Shown: one piece after another, positions 7,650-15,633 of the stretch
How the letters are laid out: each line of letters starts with the position of its first letter
Position numbering within the stretch: the stretch's first letter is position 1
Assembly: GCF_003583925.1 (NCBI RefSeq)
Contig: NZ_QYCN01000004.1
Location: 186,835-230,750 of the forward strand
Origin: Hymenobacter rubripertinctus
Lineage (GTDB): Bacteria; Bacteroidota; Bacteroidia; Cytophagales; Hymenobacteraceae
Direction: 5' to 3'
DNA length: 43,916 nucleotides
Position numbers and translations under genes: made by a program
Notes under the pieces: model-generated
The model's database searches: none
The model's input: the letters and a program-made list of their open reading frames with translations, nothing else
What the model was told of the DNA's origin: nothing

Positions 7650-8254
7650 CCCCCGGAGCAGGCCCACTACACCCGGTGGGTTGCTTGCCGCAATGTTATG
7701 TCTGTCAGGCCCGTTGTGGTGCGCACCACTCCCGACCGCTGCCGGCCCGAAAACCCCGAACACCCGACCAGCGTCCGGCGCAGCGACCCGGATAATTCGC
7801 GCCGCCCGCAGGCGGCATTTTCGTTCGCTGGTTTGGGCGGCGGCGGGCCGGTTGCAGTTGGGGCTGCGGGGGCCTACGAGGCCGCTGACGGGGGCCAGCG
7901 GGCCGTTGGTGGGGCCTGTTTCCGCCCCCGTCGAGTGGGCCGGATTTCTGCGCTTGCCCGCTTCCATTTGCAGAAATTTAAGAGTAACTTTACCACTTTC
8001 GCTACTTCGGGTGCCCGCCGCGTTGCATTTTTTCGCTTTCTCAACGGCGCACCTGCTATCAACCGATCCGGGAACCCCTCCCACTGGCCCCGGCGGCTCC
8101 CCGCCTTGGTCCGGCCCCCGGGTTATTCCACCGACTCCTGGAGTCGTATATAGGAACTTTGCTAGATTCTGAGCCGTTCTGGATCAGATAAAGAAGCTTT
8201 ACACTTTTGATTTCGCTTTGCGGAGCGAACCTTAAAACCAATCAAACACACCAT
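7650..8254. other. Long gap and 5' leader upstream of the cold-shock-domain gene
   Basis: About 600 bases. Two overlapping plus-strand ORFs (around 7681-8172) have no recognisable motifs, and I regard them as chance. TAACTTTA near 7990 and a CACTTTTG near 8200 resemble -7 elements, so the cold-shock gene may have a leader of about 50 nt or a longer one. No riboswitch or RNA gene was recognised. Confidence 0.4.
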
Positions 8255-8716
8255 ATGGGTAGATCACAGGCCACCTTCGGCAAAAGGGAAAACGAGAAGA
8301 AACGACTGAAGAAGCGCCAGGAGAAGGCGGAGAAGAAGGAGGAGCGCCAGGCCAACTCCAGCAAAGGACAGGGTCTCGATGAGATGCTGGCCTACGTGGA
8401 CGAGAACGGCAACATCGTGGATACTCCCCCGGATCCGACCAAAAAGAAGAAGGAGATTCCCCTGGAAAGCATCCGCATCGGTGCCATCCGTCAGGAAGAT
8501 ATGGAGGAGGAAGATCCGGTTCGTACCGGCTCGGTAACTTTCTTCAACGACTCCAAGGGCTACGGCTTCATCAAAGACTCGGCTACTCAGCAGAGCGTGT
8601 TCGTGCACGCCAACAGCCTGGGCGGCATCACTATCAAGGAAAACGACAAAGTTTCCTACGAGGTGGAAATGGGTCAGAAAGGCCCCAGCGCCTTTAACGT
8701 GAAGCTGACCAGCTAG
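8255..8716 (+). CDS. Cold-shock-domain protein with basic N-terminal extension
   Basis: 153 residues. The N-terminal third (1-45) is very rich in Lys, Arg and Glu and predicted helical: G-R-S-Q-A-T-F-G-K-R-E-N-E-K-K-R-L-K-K. Then come a conserved G-L-D-E-M-L-A-Y-V-D-E-N-G-N-I-V-D-T-P-P-D-P motif and a C-terminal cold-shock domain (about 88-153). The RNA-binding motifs are G-Y-G-F-I-K-D (RNP1) and V-F-V-H-A (RNP2). This arrangement is the usual Bacteroidota form. It binds single-stranded RNA or DNA, probably as an RNA chaperone. The ATG at 8255 begins the family's M-G-R-S-Q start. It is followed at once by a strong terminator, so it is a monocistron. Confidence 0.93.
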   Translation: MGRSQATFGKRENEKKRLKKRQEKAEKKEERQANSSKGQGLDEMLAYVDENGNIVDTPPDPTKKKKEIPLESIRIGAIRQEDMEEEDPVRTGSVTFFNDSKGYGFIKDSATQQSVFVHANSLGGITIKENDKVSYEVEMGQKGPSAFNVKLTS

Positions 8717-8746
8717 CGTTACTTTTCTGATATACGACGCAGCCAG

Positions 8747-8780
8747 GCGGCTGAAGCTCTTGCAGCTTCAGCCGCTTTTT
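8747..8780 (+). terminator. Rho-independent terminator of the cold-shock gene
   Basis: GCGGCTGAAGCT at 8747-8758 and AGCTTCAGCCGC at 8764-8775 form a perfect 12-bp stem with a 5-nt loop, followed by TTTTT. It starts 30 nt after the stop. Confidence 0.92.
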
Positions 8781-9277
8781 GGTTGTGGGCTGGCGGGGTC
8801 AGCAGAGGCGAGAGGCCGCAAACCGGGATGGTCGTTTGGCCCCATAGTTACCCGTTTCAGATTGCGTGTAAGTGCCGGACGGGCGAAGTGGCGGAAAACG
8901 CTTTTTCAGGATCCAGCCGGAGAGCCTTTGCGGGTGGCTGAGGCCCGGAAACGGGCGTGAGCATCGGGCGAGTAGTGCGTCCGGTTCTGGTACCAGCAGG
9001 GCTTCGGCGCGAGGAAGGGGCCTGAAAAAAGGTTGGCATTTACGAGAAGCAACTATGGGGGGATTAACAGGATTTTGGCCTTTCCAATTCTACTTCCCTT
9101 TCTCTTTTGCCCGACTTGGCGGTTGGGTTGGCGGGACTGAGCCGGATATCATAACTGGTGCTGGAGGCTGCAAAACGACTTTATGAGTCGATGCACCTGG
9201 GGGCTAATCTGGGCTGATGCGCTCCTGAAGGGTGTCAATAATCTGGCAGTCAATCGTATATATATAATACACAATAA
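8781..9277. other. Gap without convincing gene
   Basis: About 500 bases between the cold-shock terminator and the protease promoter. Two short ORFs show no motifs. From about 9040 the base composition becomes clearly more AT-rich than the surrounding genes, ending in an ATATATATA stretch near 9258. Confidence 0.5.
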
Positions 9278-9307
9278 TTGCACATTACCCATGTAATGAT
9301 ACATTTA
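9278..9307 (+). promoter_or_regulatory. Promoter of the T9SS metalloprotease
   Basis: TTG at 9278-9280, 19 nt, then TACATTTA at 9300-9307. This is close to the Bacteroidota sigma-70 consensus TTTG-N19-TAnnTTTG, inside an AT-rich island. It leaves a leader of about 70 nt before the ATG at 9382. Confidence 0.6.
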
Positions 9308-9381
9308 CCAGAAATCAGGGAAACATCATCCACCCTTTTCCCTACTGCTGCTCTCCTTTTCTTTTCCACAACCCCACTACC

Positions 9382-11664
9382 ATGAACAAACTTTATGCGT
9401 GCGGGCTCGGTGCGGCCCTGCTGCTCGGCCCGTCGGCCACCTTCGCCCAGAACCGGCCCGCTGGCCCGGTGTACCAGTTGGGCAGCGCCCGGAGCCTGGT
9501 GCAACAGCTCGAAACCCAGGTGGCCGCCGACCTGGCCCAGCGCCAGCCCAAACCCCGGGTAACGCTGCGCGTAGCGGCCGACAAAACCTTCACCGGCCAG
9601 GTGAATTACCGCGAAGACCTGGCCTCGGCCGGGGAGTACCTGGTGGGCGAGCTGGCCGGCGTACCCGGCTCCTCGTTTTTCGTGCGCGTCGAAGGTGACC
9701 AGGTGGAGGGCAACATTGTGCTGCGCGCTACCAAGCGGGCCTACCGCTACTCCGCCGATGCCCGGGGCAACGCCCAGGTGCAGGAAATGGACATTAACCA
9801 GGTCATCTGCATCGACTACGACCAACCCCTGGGCTACCAGGCACCCACCCCGGCACCCGCCAACCGCGCCGCCGCCGCGGCGGCCGTAGTGTCGTTGCAG
9901 AGCCTGCCCGGGGCCAGAGGCTGCCTCTACATCGACCTCGACGGCGAGTACGTGTCGGGGACGCCCTGGAACAACGGCAACCCGATTGACGCCGCGCCCT
10001 CGGGTATTGAGAACGACGCCGTTAAAGTACAGGCCTTCTGGGAGCTGGTGAGCGAGGATTTCCGCCCCTTCGACATGAACGTGACCACCGACCTGGCCGT
10101 GTTCAACTCCTACCCCAAGAACATGCGCATGCGCTGCATCGTGACGCCCACCAACACGGCCGCGCCCGGGGCCGGTGGGGTGGCCTACGTGACCTCGTTC
10201 CGGGGCAACAACGACACGCCCTGCTGGGTGTTCATGAGCGACCCCAAATCGGGCGGGGAAGCTACCTCGCACGAAATCGGCCACACCCTGGGCCTGAGCC
10301 ACGACGGCCGCAGCACCCCCAGTGAGGGCTACTACCAGGGCCAGGGCTCGTGGGCTCCGATCATGGGCGTGGGCTACTACAAGCCGGTTACGCAGTGGAG
10401 CAAGGGCGAATACGCCCAGGCCAACCAGACCCAGGACGATCTGGCCATCATCGCCAGCACCACCTACAACGTGGGCTACCGCGCCGACGACCACGGCAAC
10501 TCCACCACCGCCGCCACGGTGCTGGCCCGCAGCGGCACCAGCCTGAGCGGCAACGGCATCGTGGAGCGGACCGCCGACCAGGATTACTTCAGCTTTACCA
10601 CCAGCGGCGGGGCCGTGAGCATCGCCGTGAATACGGTGGCCCGCTACGGCAACCTCAACGTGCTGGTTCGCCTGCTCGACAGCAACGGGGCCGTGCTGGG
10701 TACCTACGACACGCCCGGGGGCGATAAGCTCAACGCCACCGTCAGCACCACCCTGCCCGCCGGCACCTTCTACCTCCAGGTGAGCGGCACTGGCTCGGGC
10801 AACCCCCTCACCGACGGCTACTCTGACTACGCCTCCATTGGCTCGTTCACGATTACCGGTACGGCCCCCGTCGGCGGCACTCCGCCGCCCCCACCCACTC
10901 CGCCCACCCCGCCTACTCCGCCGGCCCCCGTTACCTACTGCGCCAGTAAAGGCAACAACGTGAGCTACGAGTGGATTGATCTGGTCCGTTTGGGCAGCAT
11001 CAACCGCACTTCGGGGGCCGATGGCGGCTACTACGACGGTACGGCCCTGACCACCGACCTCACGGCCGGCTCGGCGCAAACCATCAGCATCTCGGCGGGC
11101 TTCCGCTCCACGGCTTACACGGAAAACTGGCGCGTGTACATCGACTACAACCAGGACGGCGACTTCACCGATGCCGGCGAAACGGTGGTGTCGGGGGCCT
11201 CGTCGAGCAGCGCTACTTTGTCGGCTACCTTCACCGTACCGGCTTCGGCCAAGAGCGGCAAAACCCGCCTGCGGGTAACCATGAGCGACAATGCGGCGAC
11301 CACCAGCTGCAACAGCTTCACCTACGGCGAAACCGAGGACTACTCAGTCACCATCATCGACGGCGCCAGCCAGCCGGCCGGTACCGAGGTGTACGCAGCG
11401 GCCCGGATTGCCACCGCCGCCGACGCTGGCTTCGAGAAAGCCGTGACGCTGTATCCGAACCCAGCCGCCAGCGTGCTCCACATCGTGCTGGCCGGGAAGG
11501 CGCCGGTAGTAGCGGCTACGGTTACCGATTTGCGAGGCGCCAAAGTGGCCAACGCCCGCTTCGAGAACGGCCAGCTGAACGTGACCAATCTGGCGAGTGG
11601 CGTTTACCTGCTCACCGTCAGCGACGGGCAGAAGACCTTCCACGAGCGGTTCGTGAAGCAGTAG
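9382..11664 (+). CDS. Type IX-secreted metzincin-like zinc metalloprotease
   Basis: 760 residues. Signal peptide (1-22, ends T-F-A-Q), propeptide to about 170, then a zinc protease domain. The site H-E-I-G-H-T-L-G-L-S-H-D lies at residues 297-308. A Met in P-I-M-G-V-G-Y at residue 328 fits the Met-turn of metzincins. After this come a PPC-type beta-sandwich (about 368-495), a P-P-T-P-P hinge (about 499-515), a GEVED domain (about 519-658; C-A-S-K-G-N-N at its start, G-E-T-E-D-Y-S-V at its end) and a C-terminal sorting domain (about 689-760; L-Y-P-N-P-A near its start, G-V-Y-L-L-T-V near its end). It is probably exported by the type IX system and degrades extracellular protein. Substrate unknown. 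It is a monocistron between its own promoter and terminator. Confidence 0.93.
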   Translation: MNKLYACGLGAALLLGPSATFAQNRPAGPVYQLGSARSLVQQLETQVAADLAQRQPKPRVTLRVAADKTFTGQVNYREDLASAGEYLVGELAGVPGSSFFVRVEGDQVEGNIVLRATKRAYRYSADARGNAQVQEMDINQVICIDYDQPLGYQAPTPAPANRAAAAAAVVSLQSLPGARGCLYIDLDGEYVSGTPWNNGNPIDAAPSGIENDAVKVQAFWELVSEDFRPFDMNVTTDLAVFNSYPKNMRMRCIVTPTNTAAPGAGGVAYVTSFRGNNDTPCWVFMSDPKSGGEATSHEIGHTLGLSHDGRSTPSEGYYQGQGSWAPIMGVGYYKPVTQWSKGEYAQANQTQDDLAIIASTTYNVGYRADDHGNSTTAATVLARSGTSLSGNGIVERTADQDYFSFTTSGGAVSIAVNTVARYGNLNVLVRLLDSNGAVLGTYDTPGGDKLNATVSTTLPAGTFYLQVSGTGSGNPLTDGYSDYASIGSFTITGTAPVGGTPPPPPTPPTPPTPPAPVTYCASKGNNVSYEWIDLVRLGSINRTSGADGGYYDGTALTTDLTAGSAQTISISAGFRSTAYTENWRVYIDYNQDGDFTDAGETVVSGASSSSATLSATFTVPASAKSGKTRLRVTMSDNAATTSCNSFTYGETEDYSVTIIDGASQPAGTEVYAAARIATAADAGFEKAVTLYPNPAASVLHIVLAGKAPVVAATVTDLRGAKVANARFENGQLNVTNLASGVYLLTVSDGQKTFHERFVKQ

Positions 11665-11716
11665 TGGTGTTGAGCGGCCAGCCATTAGCTGGTAGCCGGC
11701 CATTCGCTTTTATCAG

Positions 11717-11750
11717 AGAGAAGGCCCGCCAATGAGCGGGCCTTCTCTTT
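11717..11750 (+). terminator. Rho-independent terminator of the metalloprotease
   Basis: AGAGAAGGCCCGC at 11717-11729 pairs perfectly with GCGGGCCTTCTCT at 11736-11748 (13 bp, 6-nt loop), followed by TT. It lies 53 nt after the stop. Confidence 0.85.
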
Positions 11751-12009
11751 GGGCCTGGAAAGCAGGGGGCGGGCTCCCGTATCGTTCGGCTGCTTTCACA
11801 ACCGATTGGCCGGGCGAAACCAACCGGCCTCTCCCGGCTACCTGAGCTAACCGCTTCTGTTACGTGAAGAGGCGCCCCCCGCCCAAGGCCCGATTTGCGG
11901 AGTTGCGCTCCGCACGGCGCGGCTTCCGGTTCCAAGTACGCGGCAAACACTGCCGCAGTGGGTTCGCGGAGCAGTAGCCGGGGTGTGAGTTTCGCCGGAG
12001 ATGAGGCGA

Positions 12010-12060
12010 CGGAAGAGGTAGGTTATTATTTTACTCCAAAAGAATAACCTACCTCTTCCG
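12010..12060. repeat. 18-bp perfect inverted repeat with 15-nt loop
   Basis: Arms 12010-12027 (CGGAAGAGGTAGGTTATT) and 12043-12060 are exact reverse complements. The loop is AT-rich. It is not next to any gene end, so it is an unlikely terminator. It may be a small non-autonomous element or the remnant of one. Confidence 0.85.
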
Positions 12061-12206
12061 TTGCTTATTTTCTGTTTTCCACACCATCGGCTACGCTCAC
12101 CGAAGCAGGAAAACCGCCGCCCCGGCATCAGTAGCAACCCCACGACCAGCGCTGCCCGCAGAGCCACCGAACCGGCCGCCGCCTAGCCATATTGGTGTGC
12201 CCGGGG

Positions 12207-12302
12207 TGTCATTCAGCGCAGCGCGAAGAATGGCGCTCGAACTTGTTAGAACAATCGTCGAAATGAGTTCACGCCAGATTCGTCGCGCCGCGCTGAATGA
12301 CA
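12207..12302. repeat. MITE-like element with 20-bp terminal inverted repeats
   Basis: Arms 12207-12226 (begins TGTCATTCAGCGC) and 12283-12302 (ends GCGCTGAATGACA) match at 19 of 20 positions and enclose 56 bp. The tip resembles that of the longer element at 31518-31615 (TGTCAT...GAGCG.AGCGAAGGA), so the two may belong to one repeat group. No coding capacity. Confidence 0.75.
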
Positions 12303-12366
12303 TTTCACCTACCAGCTTATCCGGTCAAGTTCACCGACGGCCCGGGGGCGGTTAGCCGGTAGCGCC

Positions 12367-12374
12367 TATCTTTA
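12367..12374 (+). promoter_or_regulatory. -7-like element of the DUF6503-like gene
   Basis: TATCTTTA, one base off TAnnTTTG, about 80 nt before the ATG at 12454. No clear -33 element. Confidence 0.35.
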
Positions 12375-12453
12375 GCTTGCCCCGGGCCGGGGATGGCACC
12401 CGGCTTGCTGGTCGCCGGTGCTGCGCCGGTGGGTTCATTTTCCCCCTGCTTCC

Positions 12454-13185
12454 ATGCCCACTCTGTTTCTGCTCGTGGCCCTGTTCTTTGGTTCAGCCGC
12501 CCGGCTTCCGGCCCCAACGGGCTCCGAGCTCATCCGCCAAAGTATTGCCTGGCACGACCCGCAGGGCCAATGGGCCACGCTACGAACCCGGCTGCACTTC
12601 CGCTCCACCAACGCCGCCGGCACCGTCAGTACCTTTGCGGTGGAGCTTGACAACCGAACCGGCTACTTCTGCTACATCAGCCACCGCGAGGACCACGAAA
12701 TCATCAAGGCCGTGGTGGCGGGCCGGGAGGTGCTGCTGCTCGATGGGCGGGCCGAGCTGAGCGAAGCCGAGCGCAAGCAGTACCGCCTTGGGGCCGGCAT
12801 GGGCCAGACCATGCGCAACTACTACACCTACCTCTACGGCCTGCCCATGAAGCTCCAGGACGCCGGTACGCTGGTAACGCCCGAAACCAAAGCCCAGACC
12901 CTGCTCGGCCAGGAGTACCTCACCGCTGAGGTCCGCTACGACCCGGCCGTGGGCACCGACAGCTGGACGTTCTACTTCGACCCCACCAGCGCGGCCCTCC
13001 AGGCGTATCGTTTCACCCACAACCGCACCCCCAACGACGGGGAGTACATCCTGCTCCGCGACGTGCTGACGGTGGACGGCATCCGCCTGCCGAAGGAGCG
13101 CAAATGGTACCTCAACCAGGATAATGCCTTCCTGGCCACTGATCTGCTGGAAAGCGCCGAGCCCCTCACCAAACCCCGGCTATAA
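12454..13185 (+). CDS. Secreted DUF6503-like protein
   Basis: 243 residues from the ATG at 12454, which gives a signal peptide (M-P-T-L-F-L-L-V...). An upstream in-frame ATG at 12418 puts a charged stretch ahead of it. The mature protein starts G-S-E-L-I-R-Q-S-I-A-W-H-D-P-Q-G-Q-W and continues with long beta strands, including Y-L-T-A-E-V-R-Y and W-T-F-Y-F-D-P near residue 170, then R-L-P-K-E-R-K-W-Y near 215. This looks like the Bacteroidota family DUF6503, which has an LolA/LppX-like barrel outline. The family name is my recognition, not tested. It is probably periplasmic or outer-membrane attached. Role unknown. Confidence 0.75.
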   Translation: MPTLFLLVALFFGSAARLPAPTGSELIRQSIAWHDPQGQWATLRTRLHFRSTNAAGTVSTFAVELDNRTGYFCYISHREDHEIIKAVVAGREVLLLDGRAELSEAERKQYRLGAGMGQTMRNYYTYLYGLPMKLQDAGTLVTPETKAQTLLGQEYLTAEVRYDPAVGTDSWTFYFDPTSAALQAYRFTHNRTPNDGEYILLRDVLTVDGIRLPKERKWYLNQDNAFLATDLLESAEPLTKPRL

Positions 13186-13444
13186 CGCCTGCTCCGGCTC
13201 CGGCACCTCACTGTTGATGCTTACTGCCATGGCCACTACTTTCTCACCCCGGCGTAGGCGGATGCTCAGCCTGCTATAGCGCCTGCCCGCGGCAGGCCCC
13301 TGACGCTGCTGCTTTTCCGTACCAGCCCTTGCCTTCTGCCCCGGCCAGACGGTGCTGCTGGGCCGGTTCTCTGGCTGGGGTGCTGGGCCTGTTCTCGCCC
13401 CTCTTGCGCTGATTGCTATATTCTCTCCGTAAGTTGCTGCCCTT

Positions 13445-14674
13445 ATGAGTCGAAAGCTACTGGAAACCGACGGGCTGGAATGGGTGCAGCGGGGTGTCAT
13501 CAGCGAGGCGCAGCGGGAGCAGCTCCTCACCCTCTACCCCATCGATGGCGCGGCCATCGGGCTGCTGCCATTATTGGGGAGTTTGCTGGTGGGCCTGAGC
13601 GCGCTGAGCGTGGTGGCGGCGAACTGGCAGGGCCTCCCCGAACTGGTGCGCCTGGGGCTGCTGTTGGGCGCGCTGCTGGCTGCTTACGCGGGCGGCGAGT
13701 ACTTCCGGCGGCGCGGCAACCTGAGCCTGGGCATGGGCCTGGTGGCCCTGGGCCTGATCCTGTTCGGGGCCAGCATTGTGCTTACCAGTCAGCTCTACCA
13801 GCTTATTGGGTACGACCTGACCGGCTTGCTGGCCTGGGCCGTGGCGGGCATGGGCCTCACGTGGCTCTACCGCAGCCGGCTGCTGTTTCTGCTCACGGCC
13901 ATTATCAGCGGCGTCGTGCAGGGCTACAACACCGGGCAGCTGGGCGCGTTCAGCTACCTCACGGCCATCGGCACGGCCCTGGGGTTGGGCTACTACTGGT
14001 GGCGGCGGCCCGATGCGCTGCTGGGCGGGGTGCTGGCCGGCGGGCTGCTCTGGCAGGCGGGGTTGCTCATCAACCACCTGCACGTTAAAATCACCTGGTT
14101 CTTCATTCCCGCCATGCTCGTGTACGCCCTCGGCGACTGGCAGGCCGACCGGCCCGCCGGCCGGGCGTTGCAGGGGCCGCCACTGGGCGCAGCTTTTCTG
14201 TTTACGCTCGGGCTGGCGCTGTTTGGCGAGTCGGATTTCTACGCCGGCCAGCTCCGGGCGCCGCTGGTGCCCTACCTGGCGGCGCTGGGGGCCGTGCTGG
14301 CGGTTTCGTTGGTGGGCAAGCAGCGCCGGGGCCGCCTGGGCAGCGCCACCGACTGGCTGCTGCTGCTGCCGGGCTTCTACTTTACGGGCGGGCTGCCGCT
14401 GGCCGTGGCTACGCTGGTGGTGCTGTATGCCTACTCGGGCAGCGTGCTGGTGCGCGCCCACCAGGAGCACAACCCCGACCGCGTGACGCTGGGCACCGTG
14501 CTGTTCGTGCTCACGACGGCCGTGGCCTACTTCAAGTTGACGTGGGGTTTTCTGGATAAGTCGTTGTTTTTCCTGCTGGGCGGTTTGCTGCTGCTGGGCC
14601 TGAGCTGGTGGCTGCGCCGCCGCGCCGCCCGCACCCTGGCCGCTACCGCCGCGCCCGTCATTTCCCAGCCATGA
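13445..14674 (+). CDS. DUF2157 integral membrane protein
   Basis: 409 residues. A short soluble N-terminus (1-38: L-E-T-D-G-L-E-W-V-Q-R-G-V-I-S-E-A-Q-R) matches the start of DUF2157 proteins. About eleven to twelve hydrophobic segments follow from residue 40 to 400 (for example L-L-P-L-L-G-S-L-L-V-G-L near 40 and L-F-F-L-L-G-G-L-L-L-L-G near 375). Function is unknown. The family commonly sits next to a GDYXXLXY protein, as here, where the two genes share an ATGA overlap. The pair probably forms one membrane system. Confidence 0.92.
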   Translation: MSRKLLETDGLEWVQRGVISEAQREQLLTLYPIDGAAIGLLPLLGSLLVGLSALSVVAANWQGLPELVRLGLLLGALLAAYAGGEYFRRRGNLSLGMGLVALGLILFGASIVLTSQLYQLIGYDLTGLLAWAVAGMGLTWLYRSRLLFLLTAIISGVVQGYNTGQLGAFSYLTAIGTALGLGYYWWRRPDALLGGVLAGGLLWQAGLLINHLHVKITWFFIPAMLVYALGDWQADRPAGRALQGPPLGAAFLFTLGLALFGESDFYAGQLRAPLVPYLAALGAVLAVSLVGKQRRGRLGSATDWLLLLPGFYFTGGLPLAVATLVVLYAYSGSVLVRAHQEHNPDRVTLGTVLFVLTTAVAYFKLTWGFLDKSLFFLLGGLLLLGLSWWLRRRAARTLAATAAPVISQP

Positions 14675-15255
14675 GCCTCTCCGCGCCCGATTCCGTTGCT
14701 ACCGCGCCGCTGGCCGGGGCTACCCCGGCTACCCCGGGCTTACCTGCCCGGCACCGCCGCTGGCTGATCTGGCTGGTGGCGGCCCAGGTGCTGTTCGTGC
14801 TGGGCGTAGCCGTGGCCGGCTACGCCACGGCCGCCCTGGGCCGCACCATCACGCTGCAAACCGAGCCCGTCGACCCGCGCGATTTGCTCTACGGCGACTA
14901 CCTGCGCCTGCGCTACCAGATCAGCGAGCTGCCGGGCAGCCTGTGGCGCGGCTCCGCAACACCCCGGCGCAAGCAGGCCGCCTACGTGCTGCTGGAGCCC
15001 CGCTCTTCCGGCGACTTCGAGGCCACGGGCGTGTACGCGGAGCCTCCCATTACCACCGGGCAGCAGGCCGTGTTGCGCGGTTCGGTGCAGGATGTGTGGC
15101 GGCGCGGCCTGCGCCTGCGCTACGGCCTGGAGCGCTACTACGTGTCCGATGCTATGAGCCGCCACCTGCGGCAGCGCCGCCGCCTGCGCGTCACCATCAG
15201 CATCGCGCCCTGGGGCCAGGCCCGCATCACGCAGGTAGATACTCTGCGGCAATAA
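14671..15255 (+). CDS. GDYXXLXY-domain membrane-anchored protein
   Basis: 194 residues. The ATG at 14671 overlaps the stop of the DUF2157 gene by four bases, which points to translational coupling. One membrane segment (about 30-55, L-I-W-L-V-A-A-Q-V-L-F-V-L) is followed by a soluble domain. That domain carries V-D-P-R-D-L-L-Y-G-D-Y-L-R-L-R-Y near residue 70, the naming motif of the family. The C-terminal half is rich in Arg. Function unknown. The N-terminal 30 residues are Ala/Pro/Thr-rich and probably disordered. Confidence 0.92.
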   Translation: MSLSAPDSVATAPLAGATPATPGLPARHRRWLIWLVAAQVLFVLGVAVAGYATAALGRTITLQTEPVDPRDLLYGDYLRLRYQISELPGSLWRGSATPRRKQAAYVLLEPRSSGDFEATGVYAEPPITTGQQAVLRGSVQDVWRRGLRLRYGLERYYVSDAMSRHLRQRRRLRVTISIAPWGQARITQVDTLRQ

Positions 15256-15365
15256 ACTACGGGGATAGAAGATCATTTTTTCCCGGCTTTCTTCTATATT
15301 GCATCGCCCTATCTACTGCTTACCAGCCTATTGCATGTTGTTTTATCTTCTACCCTTTCTGCTGT

Positions 15366-15518
15366 ATGAAACACAGTCTCGCCTCCCTTGCCCAGGTACT
15401 AGCGGCCCAGCGCCGCGCTTTTCAGCCCGTTACCAAACGCAGTAAGGCCGCCGAACGGCGCGCCGCCAACCATACGCCGCCCCAACCTGATCCGCTGGGC
15501 GGCCCGGCCCAGAAATAA
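15366..15518 (+). CDS. Small basic hypothetical protein (50 aa)
   Basis: An ATG at 15366 opens M-K-H-S-L-A-S-L-A-Q-V-L-A-A-Q-R-R-A-F followed by a Lys/Arg/Ala-rich stretch and a Pro-rich tail. It sits after a short AT-rich spacer and ends 18 nt before a strong hairpin, which supports a real transcript. I do not recognise a family. The frame is also open upstream, overlapping the previous gene out of phase. Confidence 0.45.
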   Translation: MKHSLASLAQVLAAQRRAFQPVTKRSKAAERRAANHTPPQPDPLGGPAQK

Positions 15519-15535
15519 ATCCATCCGGCCCTAAA

Positions 15536-15587
15536 AAACATCATCCTGAAGGTGCAAAAGTGATTTTGCTCCCTTAGGATGATGTTT
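15536..15587. terminator. Bidirectional terminator-like hairpin
   Basis: A 24-bp stem with two mismatches and one G-T pair: AAACATCATCCT at 15536-15547 with AGGATGATGTTT at 15576-15587, closing through GGTGCAAAA / TTTTGCTCC to a 4-nt loop. It lies between two convergent genes and could serve both. Confidence 0.75.
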
Positions 15588-15633
15588 GCTTTATCAGACC
15601 TAAGCTATATACCAGGTCCGCATCTGCCAGAAT

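Larger units (their letters stand above)
11751..12366. other. Gene-free gap holding two inverted-repeat elements
   Basis: About 615 bases with no convincing gene on either strand. It holds the hairpin at 12010-12060 and the element at 12207-12302, both described separately. Confidence 0.6.

Noticed and set aside
6654..8084. 476-residue minus-strand ORF across the pseudouridine synthase
   Set aside because: It covers the antisense of a well-supported gene and has low-complexity composition with no recognisable domain.
7698..8153. Plus-strand ORF of 151 residues upstream of the cold-shock gene
   Set aside because: Overlaps another ORF in a different frame, shows no motif, and its composition shifts along its length; treated as non-coding.
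9250..11079. 609-residue minus-strand ORF opposite the metalloprotease
   Set aside because: It is Gly/Val/His-rich with no motifs, and is explained as the antisense shadow of a high-GC gene with clear domains on the plus strand.
13180..13530. 116-residue minus-strand ORF
   Set aside because: It overlaps the start of the DUF2157 gene; only its C-terminal part looks coding-like, so it is listed as a possible remnant and not as a gene.
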